Shown: piece by piece, positions 42,983 through 52,531 of the stretch
How the letters are laid out: each line of letters begins with the position of its first letter
How positions within the stretch are numbered: the first letter of the stretch is position 1
Source: SAR324 cluster bacterium
GTDB lineage: Bacteria; SAR324; XYD2-FULL-50-16
NCBI GenBank assembly: GCA_028282885.1
Contig: JANQGX010000064.1
Coordinates: 1-64,000 of the forward strand
Length of the DNA: 64,000 bases
Reading direction: 5' to 3'
The notes under the pieces: model-generated
The model's input: the letters and a program-made list of their open reading frames with translations, nothing else
The model's database searches: none
What the model was told of the DNA's origin: nothing
Made by a program: the position numbers and the translations under genes

Positions 42983-43243
42983 TTAAATTTTGGTGCCCTC
43001 AACATCGGCGAAGACCTCTTCATCAACCCTGGGCACGTCCAATGTGTCAAGTATGAAGCGTGGGGGATGTCCGGCTTCCCGGGGATCTTCTGCAGATATC
43101 CGGTCCATCACCGGCATAAATCTCCCCACGTTCAGCAAACGACATGACACTGCAATAAAAGACTCAACATCCGGTGTGCAGATCCATATCCGTTTTTCAA
43201 ATCTGACACCACCATTACTGTCTCCAATAGTGGCGACACACAT
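42983..43243 (-). CDS. Small hypothetical protein in the metal operon
   Basis: An 86-residue frame between the NikL-like and DUF4198 genes, starting MCVATIGDSNGG and ending DEEVFADVEGTKI. A longer version beginning at 43297 would overlap the upstream gene by 41 bases. There is no signal peptide or helix. The three cysteines and the tight fit between genes on the same strand suggest it is real. I do not recognise a family. The ribosome site is weak. Confidence 0.45.
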   Translation of the reverse strand: MCVATIGDSNGGVRFEKRIWICTPDVESFIAVSCRLLNVGRFMPVMDRISAEDPREAGHPPRFILDTLDVPRVDEEVFADVEGTKI

Positions 43244-43256
43244 TGAGTCTGAAGCA

Positions 43257-43847
43257 CTAATGACGCCCGGATCGTCCCCTTTCCCATCTCTGGCCAAAGA
43301 GGAACATCAGGACGCCGAAAATCAGAAAAATCCCCACAGACATAAAAATCTGTGATCCCACCATCATCTGGTAGGCAGCACCTGCACCCGGTCCAACCTG
43401 GACAGGCTGGTATGCAACCGGAGTAGCCTGTACTGACGGCTCAGCCGGAGATGGTGCCGGTGCGTTTACAACCGGAGCCGGAGCTGAACCGGAAACCTCT
43501 TCTTCTGTCGGTTCATCTGCGGTCACCTCGTTTCCGGATGAAAATGGCCCTTCCTTTTCCACCATATGGCCTTCTCCGGCATTAAAAACAACGATGTAGG
43601 GAGCTTGTGGCATATCCAGTTCCAATGATCCATCTTCCGGAATCTTGGTTTCGCTAAGCAGTTTGCCGGTAGCAACATCTTTCAGCATAATTGTGTGGCC
43701 TGCTCCGGAGGATCCGTCGGAAAAGCCTGTTTCGATATAGATCGTTCCGTCCCCGTTATCATCCACCATCAATAACGGTTTATGCGCCAGGACTGCCACA
43801 GGTAAAATAAACAACAACAATACAAAGATTCCCAAACCTTTTTTCAT
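43257..43847 (-). CDS. NikL-like protein with signal peptide and C-terminal membrane helix
   Basis: The 196-residue protein has a signal peptide, a mature N-terminus starting with His (AHKPLLMVDDNGDG), a small strand domain with GFSDGSSGAGH and FNAGEGHMVEKEG, a Pro/Ala/Glu-rich linker (about 100-150) and a C-terminal helix (SQIFMSVGIFLIFGVLMFLF). NikL of nickel ECF importers has this layout and acts with the DUF4198 protein NikK to deliver nickel. The homologous gene at 57.6 kb shares the GFSDGSS and GEGH motifs. The start is set by AAGAGG upstream; an earlier ATG lies inside FeoB. Confidence 0.75.
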   Translation of the reverse strand: MKKGLGIFVLLLFILPVAVLAHKPLLMVDDNGDGTIYIETGFSDGSSGAGHTIMLKDVATGKLLSETKIPEDGSLELDMPQAPYIVVFNAGEGHMVEKEGPFSSGNEVTADEPTEEEVSGSAPAPVVNAPAPSPAEPSVQATPVAYQPVQVGPGAGAAYQMMVGSQIFMSVGIFLIFGVLMFLFGQRWERGRSGRH

Positions 43848-43879
43848 TATAAAACCTCTTGTTAAGTGATATGCGTTTT

Positions 43880-46300
43880 TTAAAACAAATGTATGCCAAA
43901 CTGGAATACGATAGCTGCAAGAATAAATCCTAGTACAATGGGGTAGGTGGCCGCGAAAATTGCCCACTTATAACTGTTGGATTCCGTTTTAATCATGATC
44001 AGCGTCGCCAGACAGGGCGGAAACAAAGCCACCAGAATCAGGATGGATATGGCATGCCAGACGGTCCAACCCGATTCCATGCTTTTCATGGTCTTACCGA
44101 GATTATTTCCCTCTTCATTATCAACACTGTAGATCATTCCCAGTGTCCCCACGAGACTCTCTTTAGCAGCAAAAGTACTGATCACGGCCACATTGATTTT
44201 CCAGTTGAATCCGGCCCAAAGCGTGACCGGTTCGAGAGATTTACCGACCATGGCAGCATAACTGCTGTCAATAAGCTCCTTCTTTCGTTCCCGTTTCAGT
44301 TTCTTCAACTTTTTCTGGAAAACTTTCAATGCGTTTGCCGCTTTCTTGGCATCACCGTATTTGGCACCTTCCGTATCTTTCCCGCCGTTGACGATGAGGA
44401 AAAAATCTCTGTTTTCCGCTTCGAAATCTTTTTTCAGTGATGCCAAAGCTTCCTTATCACCTGCATTACGACTTCGCGAGCGCTTAAAGCGGTCGGAAAA
44501 CTCCATTAACCGAACCAGGCTGTCATTCTCAAAATAAGCCGAAAAACGATTTCCCTGACCGGCGGTCTGTACCATATTCCTGATTTCCGTATTCATCATG
44601 GTGTCGTAGACCGCTTCACGCTCAAATCCAATGCCGGGAAAAAGAACAAAGAACCAAACCAGAACCATAACAGCCAGGATAATGGTGATGACCTTTTTGA
44701 TGAACAACCAGGTCCTCTCTATTGTTCTGCGCAAAACACCACCTACAGTCGGAAGGTGATACGCGGGAAGTTCCATCACAAAAGGGGCACTCTCGCCTTT
44801 TACCAGGTACCTGCTAAAAGCTTTGGCGACCAACAATGCCGTAATAAACGTAAATATGGAAATACTGAACAGGATTAATCCCTGGTTGGCTGCGAAAAAC
44901 ATTCCCACGATCAGGATATAGAAGGGGATCTTAGCCAGACAGTTCATCAAGGGCATAATCAGAATGGTGATCAGCCGCGCTTTCTCATCTTTCATCGCCC
45001 GGGTAGCCATTACACCGGGAACAGCACAACCACCCACAATTACACCCCCCAGGATGAGAGGCAGGGTGGACTGCCCGTGCAGCCCAAAACCACGCAGCAC
45101 CCTGTCCATAATAAAAGCGACACGGGTCATGTAGCCCGAATCCTCCAATATGGCTATCAGGGCAAAGAGAACCAGAAAGATGGGAACATAGTAGAGGATG
45201 GACAATACCCCGGTGACGACTCCCTGGCTCACCATGGAGTGCAGCAGGTTGTCCCGCAACAAATCGGGAGACGCACCAAACAGCATATCCACCGGCTCTT
45301 TGAGGCGACTCAGGAAGGGGAAGAACCAGTCTGCAAGCCGCGTTCCCAGGTTCATGGTCAGTTCATAAAAAGAGAAGAGAACACCCAGCAAAATCAACGG
45401 TCCTGCAACCCGGTGTAAAACCAGGGAATCAATCTTATCCGTCAACGTCCTGGAAACCTCCTGTTCTTTGTTCACACTGGCTTCAATCACATCGGCCGCA
45501 GCTTGATATCTTTTCGAAGCAATTATTTTGGCAGGCGATTTCTTATGAGTCCTGCGAAAGTTCTCAATCGTCTTGTCAACATAGGAAAGAATCCCCGAAT
45601 CCTTGGAACTATCCAGCTTCGCAAAGCGTTTTTGGATCTCTTCGTCCTTCTCCAGCAACTTGATCGCGGCCCAACGGGCTGGAACGTCATATCTGCCATT
45701 GGTCACAGCGCCAATTTCAGCTTCCAGAGTCTCCAGAATCGGTTCCAGCATTTCTCCGTAATCGATGCGCCTTGTCCTGTTTAGATCCGATCTGCCTTCG
45801 ACCACATCATCGATCATCTGCTTGAGCTCCTGTGATCCTCTTCCCTTGTTTCCTATCGTCTCCACCACGGGAATCCCCAGCTCCTTCTCCAGCTTATCGG
45901 GATCAATCCTGATCCCCCGGTTTCTGGCAACATCCATCATATTGAGGACCAGGCCCGAAGGTCTTTCCATCTCCATGACCTGGAACACCAGGTACAGGTT
46001 TCGCTCCAGGTTCGATGCATCGACTGTGGTCAGGATGATATCCGGTTTCTCACGCAGGATAAAATCCCTTGAAACACGTTCCTCAAGCGAGTAGGAAGTC
46101 AGACTGTAAGTTCCGGGAAGGTCAACTACCTGAAACCGTTTTCCGTTCAATCCATACCGCCCCTCTTTTTTCTCAACTGTAACCCCCGGAAAATTGGCAA
46201 TATGCTGACGGGATCCCGTCAGCATGTTAAATATTGTGGATTTTCCCACATTTGGTTGGCCTGCCAGACCGACCGTATAAAAATCCGTTTGCTGTTTCAT
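43880..46300 (-). CDS. feoB: Ferrous iron transporter FeoB
   Basis: At 806 residues this is a full-length FeoB: an N-terminal G domain (GQPNVGKST, the G3 motif DLPGTYSL and G4 NMMD), a helical spacer, and a membrane domain with the paired Gate segments (LILGGVIVGGCAVPG and later FAAKESLVGTLG). FeoB imports Fe(II) across the inner membrane in anoxic habitats. A loop of about 120 residues between membrane segments (about 575-695) is charged and longer than in E. coli FeoB. Its start overlaps the FeoA gene as ATGA. Two FeoA genes precede it. Confidence 0.95.
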   Translation of the reverse strand: MKQQTDFYTVGLAGQPNVGKSTIFNMLTGSRQHIANFPGVTVEKKEGRYGLNGKRFQVVDLPGTYSLTSYSLEERVSRDFILREKPDIILTTVDASNLERNLYLVFQVMEMERPSGLVLNMMDVARNRGIRIDPDKLEKELGIPVVETIGNKGRGSQELKQMIDDVVEGRSDLNRTRRIDYGEMLEPILETLEAEIGAVTNGRYDVPARWAAIKLLEKDEEIQKRFAKLDSSKDSGILSYVDKTIENFRRTHKKSPAKIIASKRYQAAADVIEASVNKEQEVSRTLTDKIDSLVLHRVAGPLILLGVLFSFYELTMNLGTRLADWFFPFLSRLKEPVDMLFGASPDLLRDNLLHSMVSQGVVTGVLSILYYVPIFLVLFALIAILEDSGYMTRVAFIMDRVLRGFGLHGQSTLPLILGGVIVGGCAVPGVMATRAMKDEKARLITILIMPLMNCLAKIPFYILIVGMFFAANQGLILFSISIFTFITALLVAKAFSRYLVKGESAPFVMELPAYHLPTVGGVLRRTIERTWLFIKKVITIILAVMVLVWFFVLFPGIGFEREAVYDTMMNTEIRNMVQTAGQGNRFSAYFENDSLVRLMEFSDRFKRSRSRNAGDKEALASLKKDFEAENRDFFLIVNGGKDTEGAKYGDAKKAANALKVFQKKLKKLKRERKKELIDSSYAAMVGKSLEPVTLWAGFNWKINVAVISTFAAKESLVGTLGMIYSVDNEEGNNLGKTMKSMESGWTVWHAISILILVALFPPCLATLIMIKTESNSYKWAIFAATYPIVLGFILAAIVFQFGIHLF

Positions 46301-46524
46301 ATCATCTCGACTTCGATGTGTTGCGCTTCGGACCTGCGAATTGCCGCCTTATAGCCCCTGACTTCAATATCCAACGGATCCAGCAGGGGGGCATTGCGAA
46401 TCATCTTGACAATCGTATTCTCAATGAATCCCATATCCATCAATCGCTGAAGTTCAACTCCTTCCAAGTCCACATCAATTATACGGGCGCTCTGCCCCGG
46501 TTTTAAATTGTTTAAGGTGGTCAC
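46297..46524 (-). CDS. feoA: FeoA-type SH3-like protein (second copy)
   Basis: A GTG at 46524 preceded by GAGGGAAA gives a 75-residue protein of normal FeoA length: VTTLNNLKPGQSARI, then LQRLMDMGFIENT and an IEVRGYKAAIRRSEA strand. The longer frame to 46614 adds 30 residues with no counterpart in the family. FeoA is a small cytoplasmic partner of FeoB. Its stop overlaps the FeoB start, which ensures coupled translation. Confidence 0.88.
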   Translation of the reverse strand: MTTLNNLKPGQSARIIDVDLEGVELQRLMDMGFIENTIVKMIRNAPLLDPLDIEVRGYKAAIRRSEAQHIEVEMI

Positions 46525-46653
46525 TTTCCCTCTCTTCCAATTGGTTTTGCTCCGTTGGACGAGCACAATCCGAAAATCGAAAACTTCGCCCAAAAATTCC
46601 AGGTTTTCATCCACTCACCAGCTTGAAATCCCTTTTCATCTGCAACTTTCGAC

Positions 46654-46902
46654 TCAATCCACCTCAACCAGAATTTTCTGGGTCATGCCATGCCCCACCA
46701 TGATTCGTGAACTGCCTATAGCCGTTAACACCGGACCTTTAGCCCGGTTTCCGTTCTTGAGAACCTCTATTTCGCATCCGGGGAAAATCCCCATACTGAT
46801 AATACGACTCTGAAATTCCTGCCCTCCGCCCAGGGACATAACAATGCCCTTCTGTCCATCCTGCATCAGGCTGAGTGGTTTCAACTCGTCTTCCATTTTC
46901 AT
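46654..46902 (-). CDS. feoA: FeoA-type SH3-like protein (first copy)
   Basis: The 82-residue protein has the FeoA pattern: LSLMQDGQKGIVMSLGGGQEF, SRIISMGIFPGCEIEV and a closing VGHGMTQKILVEV strand. It is the first gene of the leftward feo operon, 130 bases before the second feoA. Two feoA genes with one feoB are common in anaerobes. The promoter region to the right holds a TATGCGAAAAA site resembling the regulator motif. Confidence 0.88.
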   Translation of the reverse strand: MKMEDELKPLSLMQDGQKGIVMSLGGGQEFQSRIISMGIFPGCEIEVLKNGNRAKGPVLTAIGSSRIMVGHGMTQKILVEVD

Positions 46903-47396
46903 TCCTTGGTTTGATCAAAACATTCGAGATGTTTCACCTCAGGCAGTTTGCCTGTTTTCTGAGAAACCATCTCTCTATATTCTTAATTTATTATATGCGA
47001 AAAACGGATTTGTCAATATAGAATTAGTACTTAGCCCCACATTAACTCCCATTCAATTCTTCAGGAACTGAGTGCTTTCTTCTATTTATCTTTAATTTAT
47101 GACGAATAAATGAAGCTATTCTATCGATAAGGTATTTTTCAATTGATACTTCAGGGCTTGCTTTACATCAATCCGATTCAAAATATTCCAAAAATATGCA
47201 AATTGTTTTCATTAGAGTTCCTTTAATAATTGAAGTAGATCAATTTAATTGAAATCTATTTTTCGTATATATTAACTTTATATGTACAATACCAGCAATT
47301 TTCAATCAATGTTCAACACTACCCAATACCGGACATCAAATGATCGACCTGAAAAAAAACAGGGTAAAAAGGCGATTACCTACTCAGGATGTTGTA
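46903..47396. other. Divergent promoter region between feo and the second DtxR gene
   Basis: The 494 bases are AT-rich without a convincing gene. Two motif-like strings are present: TATGCGAAAAAC near 46995, about 90 bases from the FeoA start, and ATTTTTCGTATA (reverse TATACGAAAAAT) at 47258-47269, about 128 bases from the DtxR start. Both fit sites for the DtxR-type regulators. Confidence 0.4.
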
Positions 47397-48086
47397 ATGA
47401 ACAAACGAGTTTCACCAGTCATCGAGCAGTATTTACAGACGATATATTCACTGGCATTTCACTCTCCGTTGGAAAAGGTTAAATCCGTTCATCTCAAGGA
47501 GAGATTCGGATCCAGCCCTTCCACTGTACATGCTACCCTTTCCCGCATGAAGCGGGACGGATTGATTACCTTTGAGGAGCACAAACAAATCATGCTGACA
47601 TCGGTTGGGAAAAAGATGGCGGAAGAGATCACCCGACGGCACAGGTTGGTTGAGACCTTTCTCTACAAGACCCTTGGAATACCCTGGCATGAAGTACATC
47701 TCCACGCTTCCTCCTGGGCTCATGGGATCAGTCCGTTGGTGGAGGAAAAACTGACCCGGTTTCTGGGATTTCCCAAATCCTGTCCGCACGGCTCACCTTT
47801 TCCCGGGTTGGAGCAGGAGTTTCCTCCCGAGGACATGTTTTATCTGAACGAGGCAGCAGTTGGCGATCGTTTGCAGGTAATTGTTATCGGCGAGCAATTG
47901 GAAGAACAGATTGATACCTTGGAATTACTGAATCGCAAAAATCTTGTCCCCGGCTCCGTTCACCAAATCAGGGAGAAGTTTTACCAGGGAGATACCGTCA
48001 GTTTTCAAACTTCCGAGACTCAGATCACATTAACCCTGCTCATCGCATCACAGATCGGTGTTCGAAAAATTGGTACCAACTCGTAA
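47397..48086 (+). CDS. DtxR/MntR family metal-dependent regulator (second copy)
   Basis: From the ATG at 47397 (AGGA upstream) the protein has 229 residues and aligns end to end with the regulator at 13.8 kb: helix-turn-helix with SSPSTVHATLSRMKRDGL, RHRLVETFLY, WHEVHLHASSWAHGISPLVEEKL, FPKSCPHGSPFPG, and a C-terminal FeoA-like domain. It is divergent from feoAAB and probably represses it when Fe(II) is sufficient, as DtxR/IdeR-type proteins do. A start at 47340 would add 19 basic residues absent from the paralogue. Confidence 0.9.
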   Translation: MNKRVSPVIEQYLQTIYSLAFHSPLEKVKSVHLKERFGSSPSTVHATLSRMKRDGLITFEEHKQIMLTSVGKKMAEEITRRHRLVETFLYKTLGIPWHEVHLHASSWAHGISPLVEEKLTRFLGFPKSCPHGSPFPGLEQEFPPEDMFYLNEAAVGDRLQVIVIGEQLEEQIDTLELLNRKNLVPGSVHQIREKFYQGDTVSFQTSETQITLTLLIASQIGVRKIGTNS

Positions 48087-48118
48087 GACTTCGCGGACCG
48101 GTGAGACATTTTCGCTGA

Positions 48119-48146
48119 CATCCCGGATTTTATCAAACCCGGGATG
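48119..48146 (+). terminator. Hairpin after the second DtxR gene
   Basis: CATCCCGG (48119-48126) and CCGGGATG (48139-48146) form a perfect 8-base stem with a 12-base AT-rich loop, 33 bases after the stop codon. The T tract is weak, so terminator function is likely but not certain. Confidence 0.5.
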
Positions 48147-48695
48147 AGTTATCGGTAAACGCTTTCCAGCTATTTGGGGCGTACCGGTAATATTTCCCCG
48201 ATGTCCTTTCTCGAAAAATACCTCAGTATTAAGTGTCCTCCAACAGATTCTTCATTATTCTCGTACAGGCTAATTTAATACTCTTATGATAGCTGACGAT
48301 TGACGAAAATCGTTTAGCGACTAATGAATCGGGTTTTAGGGAGATTCAGGAGTCGATTTGCCTATAGGCAGTAAATTCCATGAATCGAGGGTTTAATCTA
48401 AACCACCGTTACCCGAAGTTTTTAATTAAATATGGAAGATTTAACTACAGGTACTAGGTTCCCAAGCTCGTGATAGAAGTCGATGTAAAGCCGACGCAGG
48501 TGGTTTTTTATACACTAAACTAAATAATATGCATTGACTAAAAATCTGGTTTTATGACAGAAATATTCTAGTTAAACCATTGCCTTTTACAATTAATTTC
48601 CCAACCGCGCATTTCGGTCAATCCTGAACAATAATCCACAATGGTCAAGAAAGACGGAGAACCTGCGGATTGGATAAAAAGAAAAGCATTATCTC
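48147..48695. other. Long leader region before the TonB operon
   Basis: These 549 bases contain no gene I can support. Part of them (48306-48510) resembles the leader of the methyltransferase gene at 59.3 kb and is listed separately. The rest is AT-rich. A start codon for DUF3450 follows at 48696. Confidence 0.4.
48306..48510 (+). repeat. Intergenic element shared with 59011-59256 (possible structured RNA)
   Basis: AAAATCG, AGCGAC and TGAATC occur in the same order here and at 59011, followed by CCATGAATC 53 bases after TGAATC here and 52 bases there. Both copies end in the identical 12-mer GGTGGTTTTTTA. In this copy AAACCACC (48400-48407) can pair with GGTGGTTT (48499-48506). The T6 run at the end could be a terminator, so a small RNA or leader RNA is possible. 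It matches no riboswitch I can recall. Confidence 0.4.
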
Positions 48696-49511
48696 ATGAA
48701 ATCTTCAACCGATCCGCTAGTATTTTCAGGTAAGTCTAGCATCCGGACATCTCTGTTGTTGATCTGTTTTTTTAGTTGCCTGGTGTTTCTCCATATCACC
48801 AATGGGGCCATGGCATTAACCGCTGGCAATGCGAGCAAGGTAATCGAAGGACAAATAGACCATGCGAAGCAGGCACAGAAAACATTTGAAAACTGGGAGG
48901 GGGAAAAGGCGGTTTTGCTCTCGGAGATTCGGGATGCAAAAATTCGCTCCCTCTGGCTGGAATTTCAACGCCAGAAGTACCAGAACTACCTCGGCAAGCA
49001 ACAGAAAGTCATCGAAGAGTTGAAACAGAAAAAAATCGACGCCAAAAAGATCCGGATGGAATTGGAGCCTTTCCTGGAGCAACTCGTAATGACTCTGGAG
49101 AAGCGGGTCGCAAACGATCTTCCTTTTTTACTGAAAGAGCGCCGGGAACGAATCGCCTTTCTGAAGGAATCCCTCGCGGATTACCATATCGATTTGAGTG
49201 AAAAGCTGAGAAGAATACTTGAAGCCCTGCGAGTCGAAGCCGAATATGGTAAGACCGTGGAGAGTACCGAGGAGATGCTGAAACTTAACGGTGAACCAAC
49301 CAAGGTAGTGGTAGTTAGAATCGGACGTATCGGACTTTTCTTTCGCTCTTTGGAGGGTAATTACATCGGCAGATGGAATCAGAACAAAAGAGCGTGGGAA
49401 ATGCTCTCTTCGACATATGCTCCTGTTATTGCAGACGCTTCGGAAATGGCATCGGGAAAGAGGGCTGTCGAGCTTCTGGATTTGCCACTCGGACCGATCA
49501 AGCAGCAATAA
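48696..49511 (+). CDS. DUF3450-type periplasmic coiled-coil protein
   Basis: The 271-residue exported protein has a signal helix (about 16-40), then a long coiled coil (about 45-180, rich in Glu, Lys and Gln) and a C-terminal globular part with EPTKVVVVRIGRIGLFFRS and NYIGRWNQNKRAWEML. This architecture and the following ExbB-ExbB-ExbD-TonB-TPR order match the TonB2/TtpC-type systems in which a DUF3450 protein is the first gene. It is expected in the periplasm, helping energy transfer to TonB-dependent receptors. Confidence 0.82.
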   Translation: MKSSTDPLVFSGKSSIRTSLLLICFFSCLVFLHITNGAMALTAGNASKVIEGQIDHAKQAQKTFENWEGEKAVLLSEIRDAKIRSLWLEFQRQKYQNYLGKQQKVIEELKQKKIDAKKIRMELEPFLEQLVMTLEKRVANDLPFLLKERRERIAFLKESLADYHIDLSEKLRRILEALRVEAEYGKTVESTEEMLKLNGEPTKVVVVRIGRIGLFFRSLEGNYIGRWNQNKRAWEMLSSTYAPVIADASEMASGKRAVELLDLPLGPIKQQ

Positions 49512-49624
49512 TCTGCTCCATTACTCTTGTTTTTTTATGTTTATCAATATGAACTGCCGCTTCCAAGATTTTTCGCTGTTTCCAAAAGCGGTCGGACTTT
49601 TAACCATACAACCCTGTTGGATAC

Positions 49625-51286
49625 GTGAAATCTAAATACAATCCGTGCCGCATTCATCTCCGGAGAAGAATCAGCAGGCTGACGACCTTACCGGTTTTGC
49701 TCACTGTTTTCTCTTTCTTATGTCTTTCGGAAACCGTTTGCGCCAGTGATGGGAAAAAGGCATCCAAATCGCCGACAAAAACATGGACAGAAGCGGTTGC
49801 CCAGATTGAACGCGAAAACAATGCATTTCGTAAAACCACCAGCCGCACCCTGAGTAAGGTCAGAAAAGAGAAACTGAAACTCGATACCATAAAAAAGGAT
49901 TTGGCGCTGAAGACAGATCACCAGGAGAAAACGCTGGAACGCCAAAGAGAGACCTTTAACAAGATGTTGAAAACGGAGGAGAAACTGATTGAAGAAATTG
50001 CCGCCGAGAATGAGGAGTTGAAAACGCTGGAAGGAACCATCCGGGCTGCGGCAAAAGAAGCTGATGCGTTGATTCGTGAGAATCCCACCTCTTTTGAGGT
50101 AAAAGGTCGTGAAGCCTTGGTGGCGACGCTACTGACACCCGATCATTACCCAACTCTGGATGAAATCAGGGCTCTGAGCGAGCTGTTCTTTAAGGAGGCA
50201 GATCTGTCAGCCCAGGTTCGAATGAGGCAGGGCGAGTTTATCGGGATTGGTGGAGGAATTGCCAAGGGGGATATCATTAGACTCGGAACTTTCACAACTT
50301 ATTACCGCCTGGTGAACGAAAAGACCGCACCGGCTGAGGACGCCGAAACAGCACCGGACAAAAGCGGTTATCGCCAATATATTGGCAAAGCCAGGAAGCT
50401 TTATGAACAGGGAACACAGGAGGTATTACGTTTTTGGAACCCCGATCTGGTTGAACGCTCAAATACCCTGGGTTTCCTGAAACCCGACACAACTTCAAAC
50501 TACATGGTGGCTGTCCCTCAACGACCGCCCAGAAAAACAGAAGCCACAATGCTTGCCTGGTTGGAAGGCAAAAGTGAGGATATTCCACTGGATGTCTCAA
50601 GGGGTGCAATTTTCAGGCTGCTGAATACTGAAAAAGGATTGGAGGAGACAGTAGCCAAGGGAGGAATCATCGCCTGGATTATTCTCGGTATCGGCCTTCT
50701 GGCCACATTAATCGGTTTGGAACGATTGTTTGTCCTGGTCCGTGCTAGAAAAGCCGGGGACAGGCTCTTCACCAGGCTTTTGGAACATGCGAACGCTGAT
50801 CGTATGGAAGAATGCCAGACCATCCTCCACAAAAAACGACAGGTTCCCACTTACAGGGTTCTGAAACGTATTATGGAATTTTCCAATTCAGACAAGGAAG
50901 TGCTGGAAAATGCTGCCGAAGAGGCCGTGATGAAGGAGATGCCTCGCCTCGAACGCTTCCTGCCCACGTTGGGCGTGTTGTACGCCATTGCTCCATTACT
51001 GGGCTTATTGGGTACGGTAACAGGAATGATCAACACCTTCCAGGTTATCAGCGCCTTCGGGACAGGAGATCCAAAAATGATGTCCGGTGGTATTTCCGAG
51101 GCGTTGATTACGACCCAATTGGGTCTGGCAGTAGCGGTTCCCATCATGCTGTTTCATCACTACCTGGAACGAAAGGTGGACAAGGTGCTGGCAAACATGG
51201 AGGAAAAAGCGGCCAGTCTCACAGTTGTCCTGATGGAAAAAAACGAAACCGAAACGGAGTTAACCCATGTGGACCATGCCGCCTGA
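49625..51286 (+). CDS. TtpC-like MotA/TolQ/ExbB protein with large periplasmic domain
   Basis: The GTG start gives 553 residues: signal helix (about 15-38), coiled coil (about 55-150), a globular periplasmic domain, then ExbB-type helices from about 345 (GGIIAWIILGIGLLATLIGL) and the proton-channel signature APLLGLLGTVTGMINTF (about 451-467) with ISEALITTQLGLAVAVP. It combines a DUF3450-like N-terminus with an ExbB core, as in Vibrio TtpC. It probably acts with the second, ordinary ExbB encoded next. The next gene starts 20 bases before its stop. Confidence 0.88.
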   Translation: MKSKYNPCRIHLRRRISRLTTLPVLLTVFSFLCLSETVCASDGKKASKSPTKTWTEAVAQIERENNAFRKTTSRTLSKVRKEKLKLDTIKKDLALKTDHQEKTLERQRETFNKMLKTEEKLIEEIAAENEELKTLEGTIRAAAKEADALIRENPTSFEVKGREALVATLLTPDHYPTLDEIRALSELFFKEADLSAQVRMRQGEFIGIGGGIAKGDIIRLGTFTTYYRLVNEKTAPAEDAETAPDKSGYRQYIGKARKLYEQGTQEVLRFWNPDLVERSNTLGFLKPDTTSNYMVAVPQRPPRKTEATMLAWLEGKSEDIPLDVSRGAIFRLLNTEKGLEETVAKGGIIAWIILGIGLLATLIGLERLFVLVRARKAGDRLFTRLLEHANADRMEECQTILHKKRQVPTYRVLKRIMEFSNSDKEVLENAAEEAVMKEMPRLERFLPTLGVLYAIAPLLGLLGTVTGMINTFQVISAFGTGDPKMMSGGISEALITTQLGLAVAVPIMLFHHYLERKVDKVLANMEEKAASLTVVLMEKNETETELTHVDHAA

Positions 51287-52118
51287 CCTGCTTTCCAAGA
51301 TGGGTGAACATTTTCAAAAGGGAGGCAACGTCATGCCTCCGCTTTTGTTTATCTCCATCGTCATGTGGCTTTTAATCCTGAGGGTTGGCTGGCAACTACT
51401 GTTTGTCAGAAGAACACGTTCGTTGGAACACTGCCTGGTAGCAGCAGAACAAGGCAAATTTAAGGGTGCCGGGTGGCAGAGACAGTTGCTAAAGACTTTT
51501 CTCAAAAGACGTAGCCGTTCCAATGCCATCAATCATCGTCTGATTGATGGGCTGATGCTGACATTCCGCGACCGGACGCGGAAGTATATCGATACAGTGC
51601 TGGTTCTGGCAGCGGTTGCCCCGCTTCTGGGCCTGCTGGGAACAGTCATGGGGATGGTTGCCACCTTTGATACCATTGGTAAATTCGGAACCGGGAATGC
51701 CAGGGCGCTGGCTGCAGGAATTTCAGAGGCTTTGATCACCACCCAGACCGGATTGATCATTTCCATTCCCGGATTACTTATTGGTACTTTGTTAAAACGA
51801 AAACTGGATGGATTGGAAGACGCGATCCGACGCTTCGGTCTCGGAATTGTCAATCATTTTAACCGAATTGCTCCGAAGGCGCAGGGGAGCAGTGAACTCA
51901 AGGGAAATGACACCGAGGTTAAAACTCCAACGGCAGAGCCGCCAGCACTAATGGATTCAAAAACGGAAGAGGACGAACAACCAGAGGCCGGACCTGAGGG
52001 GAATGGCATTGAAACAGAAGCTCAAGAAACGGATCCGCCAGTGGAATTAAAAGCAGAAGCAGACGAACAACCGGATCATGAACTGGAAACCGAACAAGAA
52101 AAGGAGACTGAAAGTTGA
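51267..52118 (+). CDS. exbB: ExbB/TolQ-type proton channel with acidic tail
   Basis: This 283-residue inner-membrane protein has a first helix at about 25-43, then VAPLLGLLGTVMGMVATF (signature) and ISEALITTQTGLIISIPGLLIG. The last 65 residues are very acidic (Glu/Asp-rich) and probably disordered, an extension absent from E. coli ExbB. With ExbD it forms the proton channel that drives TonB. Its end overlaps the ExbD start, a TTG, by 4 bases. Confidence 0.88.
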   Translation: MWTMPPDLLSKMGEHFQKGGNVMPPLLFISIVMWLLILRVGWQLLFVRRTRSLEHCLVAAEQGKFKGAGWQRQLLKTFLKRRSRSNAINHRLIDGLMLTFRDRTRKYIDTVLVLAAVAPLLGLLGTVMGMVATFDTIGKFGTGNARALAAGISEALITTQTGLIISIPGLLIGTLLKRKLDGLEDAIRRFGLGIVNHFNRIAPKAQGSSELKGNDTEVKTPTAEPPALMDSKTEEDEQPEAGPEGNGIETEAQETDPPVELKAEADEQPDHELETEQEKETES

Positions 52119-52531
52119 GAAGTGTTCGACATGGTGCCCGTAAAAACAGGAAGGCACCCGGGCTTGATATGGCCCCGTTGATGGACATGATATTTATTCT
52201 ATTGATCTTTTTTATTGTCACAACCAGCTTTGTGAAAGAGTCAGGGGTAACCATCAACAGGCCCATTGCACAATCCGCAGTTACCCATGAAAAAACCAAT
52301 ATGGTCATTGGTGTAACCAAAGCCGGACATATTTATATCGAGGGACAAGTGGTTGACGTGAGATCAGTCAGGGCCCGCATGGAACGATTTCTGGCGGAAA
52401 TTCCCAACGGTTCTGTCGTGATTGCCGCCGACACCCAGAGTTACTCGGGAAAAGTTATTCAAGTGTTGGATGCCTGCCGTCTGGCCGGAATCAAAAACCT
52501 TAGCGTAGCTACACGAAAGAAAGATGATTAG
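52115..52531 (+). CDS. exbD: ExbD-type biopolymer transport protein
   Basis: The 138-residue protein has a short basic N-terminus and one helix with the essential acid in DMAPLMDMIFILLIFFIVTT (about 19-38), then a periplasmic domain ending LAGIKNLSVATRKKDD. The start is TTG, with AAGGAG before it, overlapping the ExbB stop. The Asp in LMDM is the conserved proton-carrying residue of ExbD and TolR. Confidence 0.92.
   Translation: MRSVRHGARKNRKAPGLDMAPLMDMIFILLIFFIVTTSFVKESGVTINRPIAQSAVTHEKTNMVIGVTKAGHIYIEGQVVDVRSVRARMERFLAEIPNGSVVIAADTQSYSGKVIQVLDACRLAGIKNLSVATRKKDD

Noticed and set aside
48147-48695. c-di-GMP or cobalamin riboswitch upstream of the TonB operon
   Set aside because: The conserved core sequences are absent. 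Only the unexplained shared element is present.
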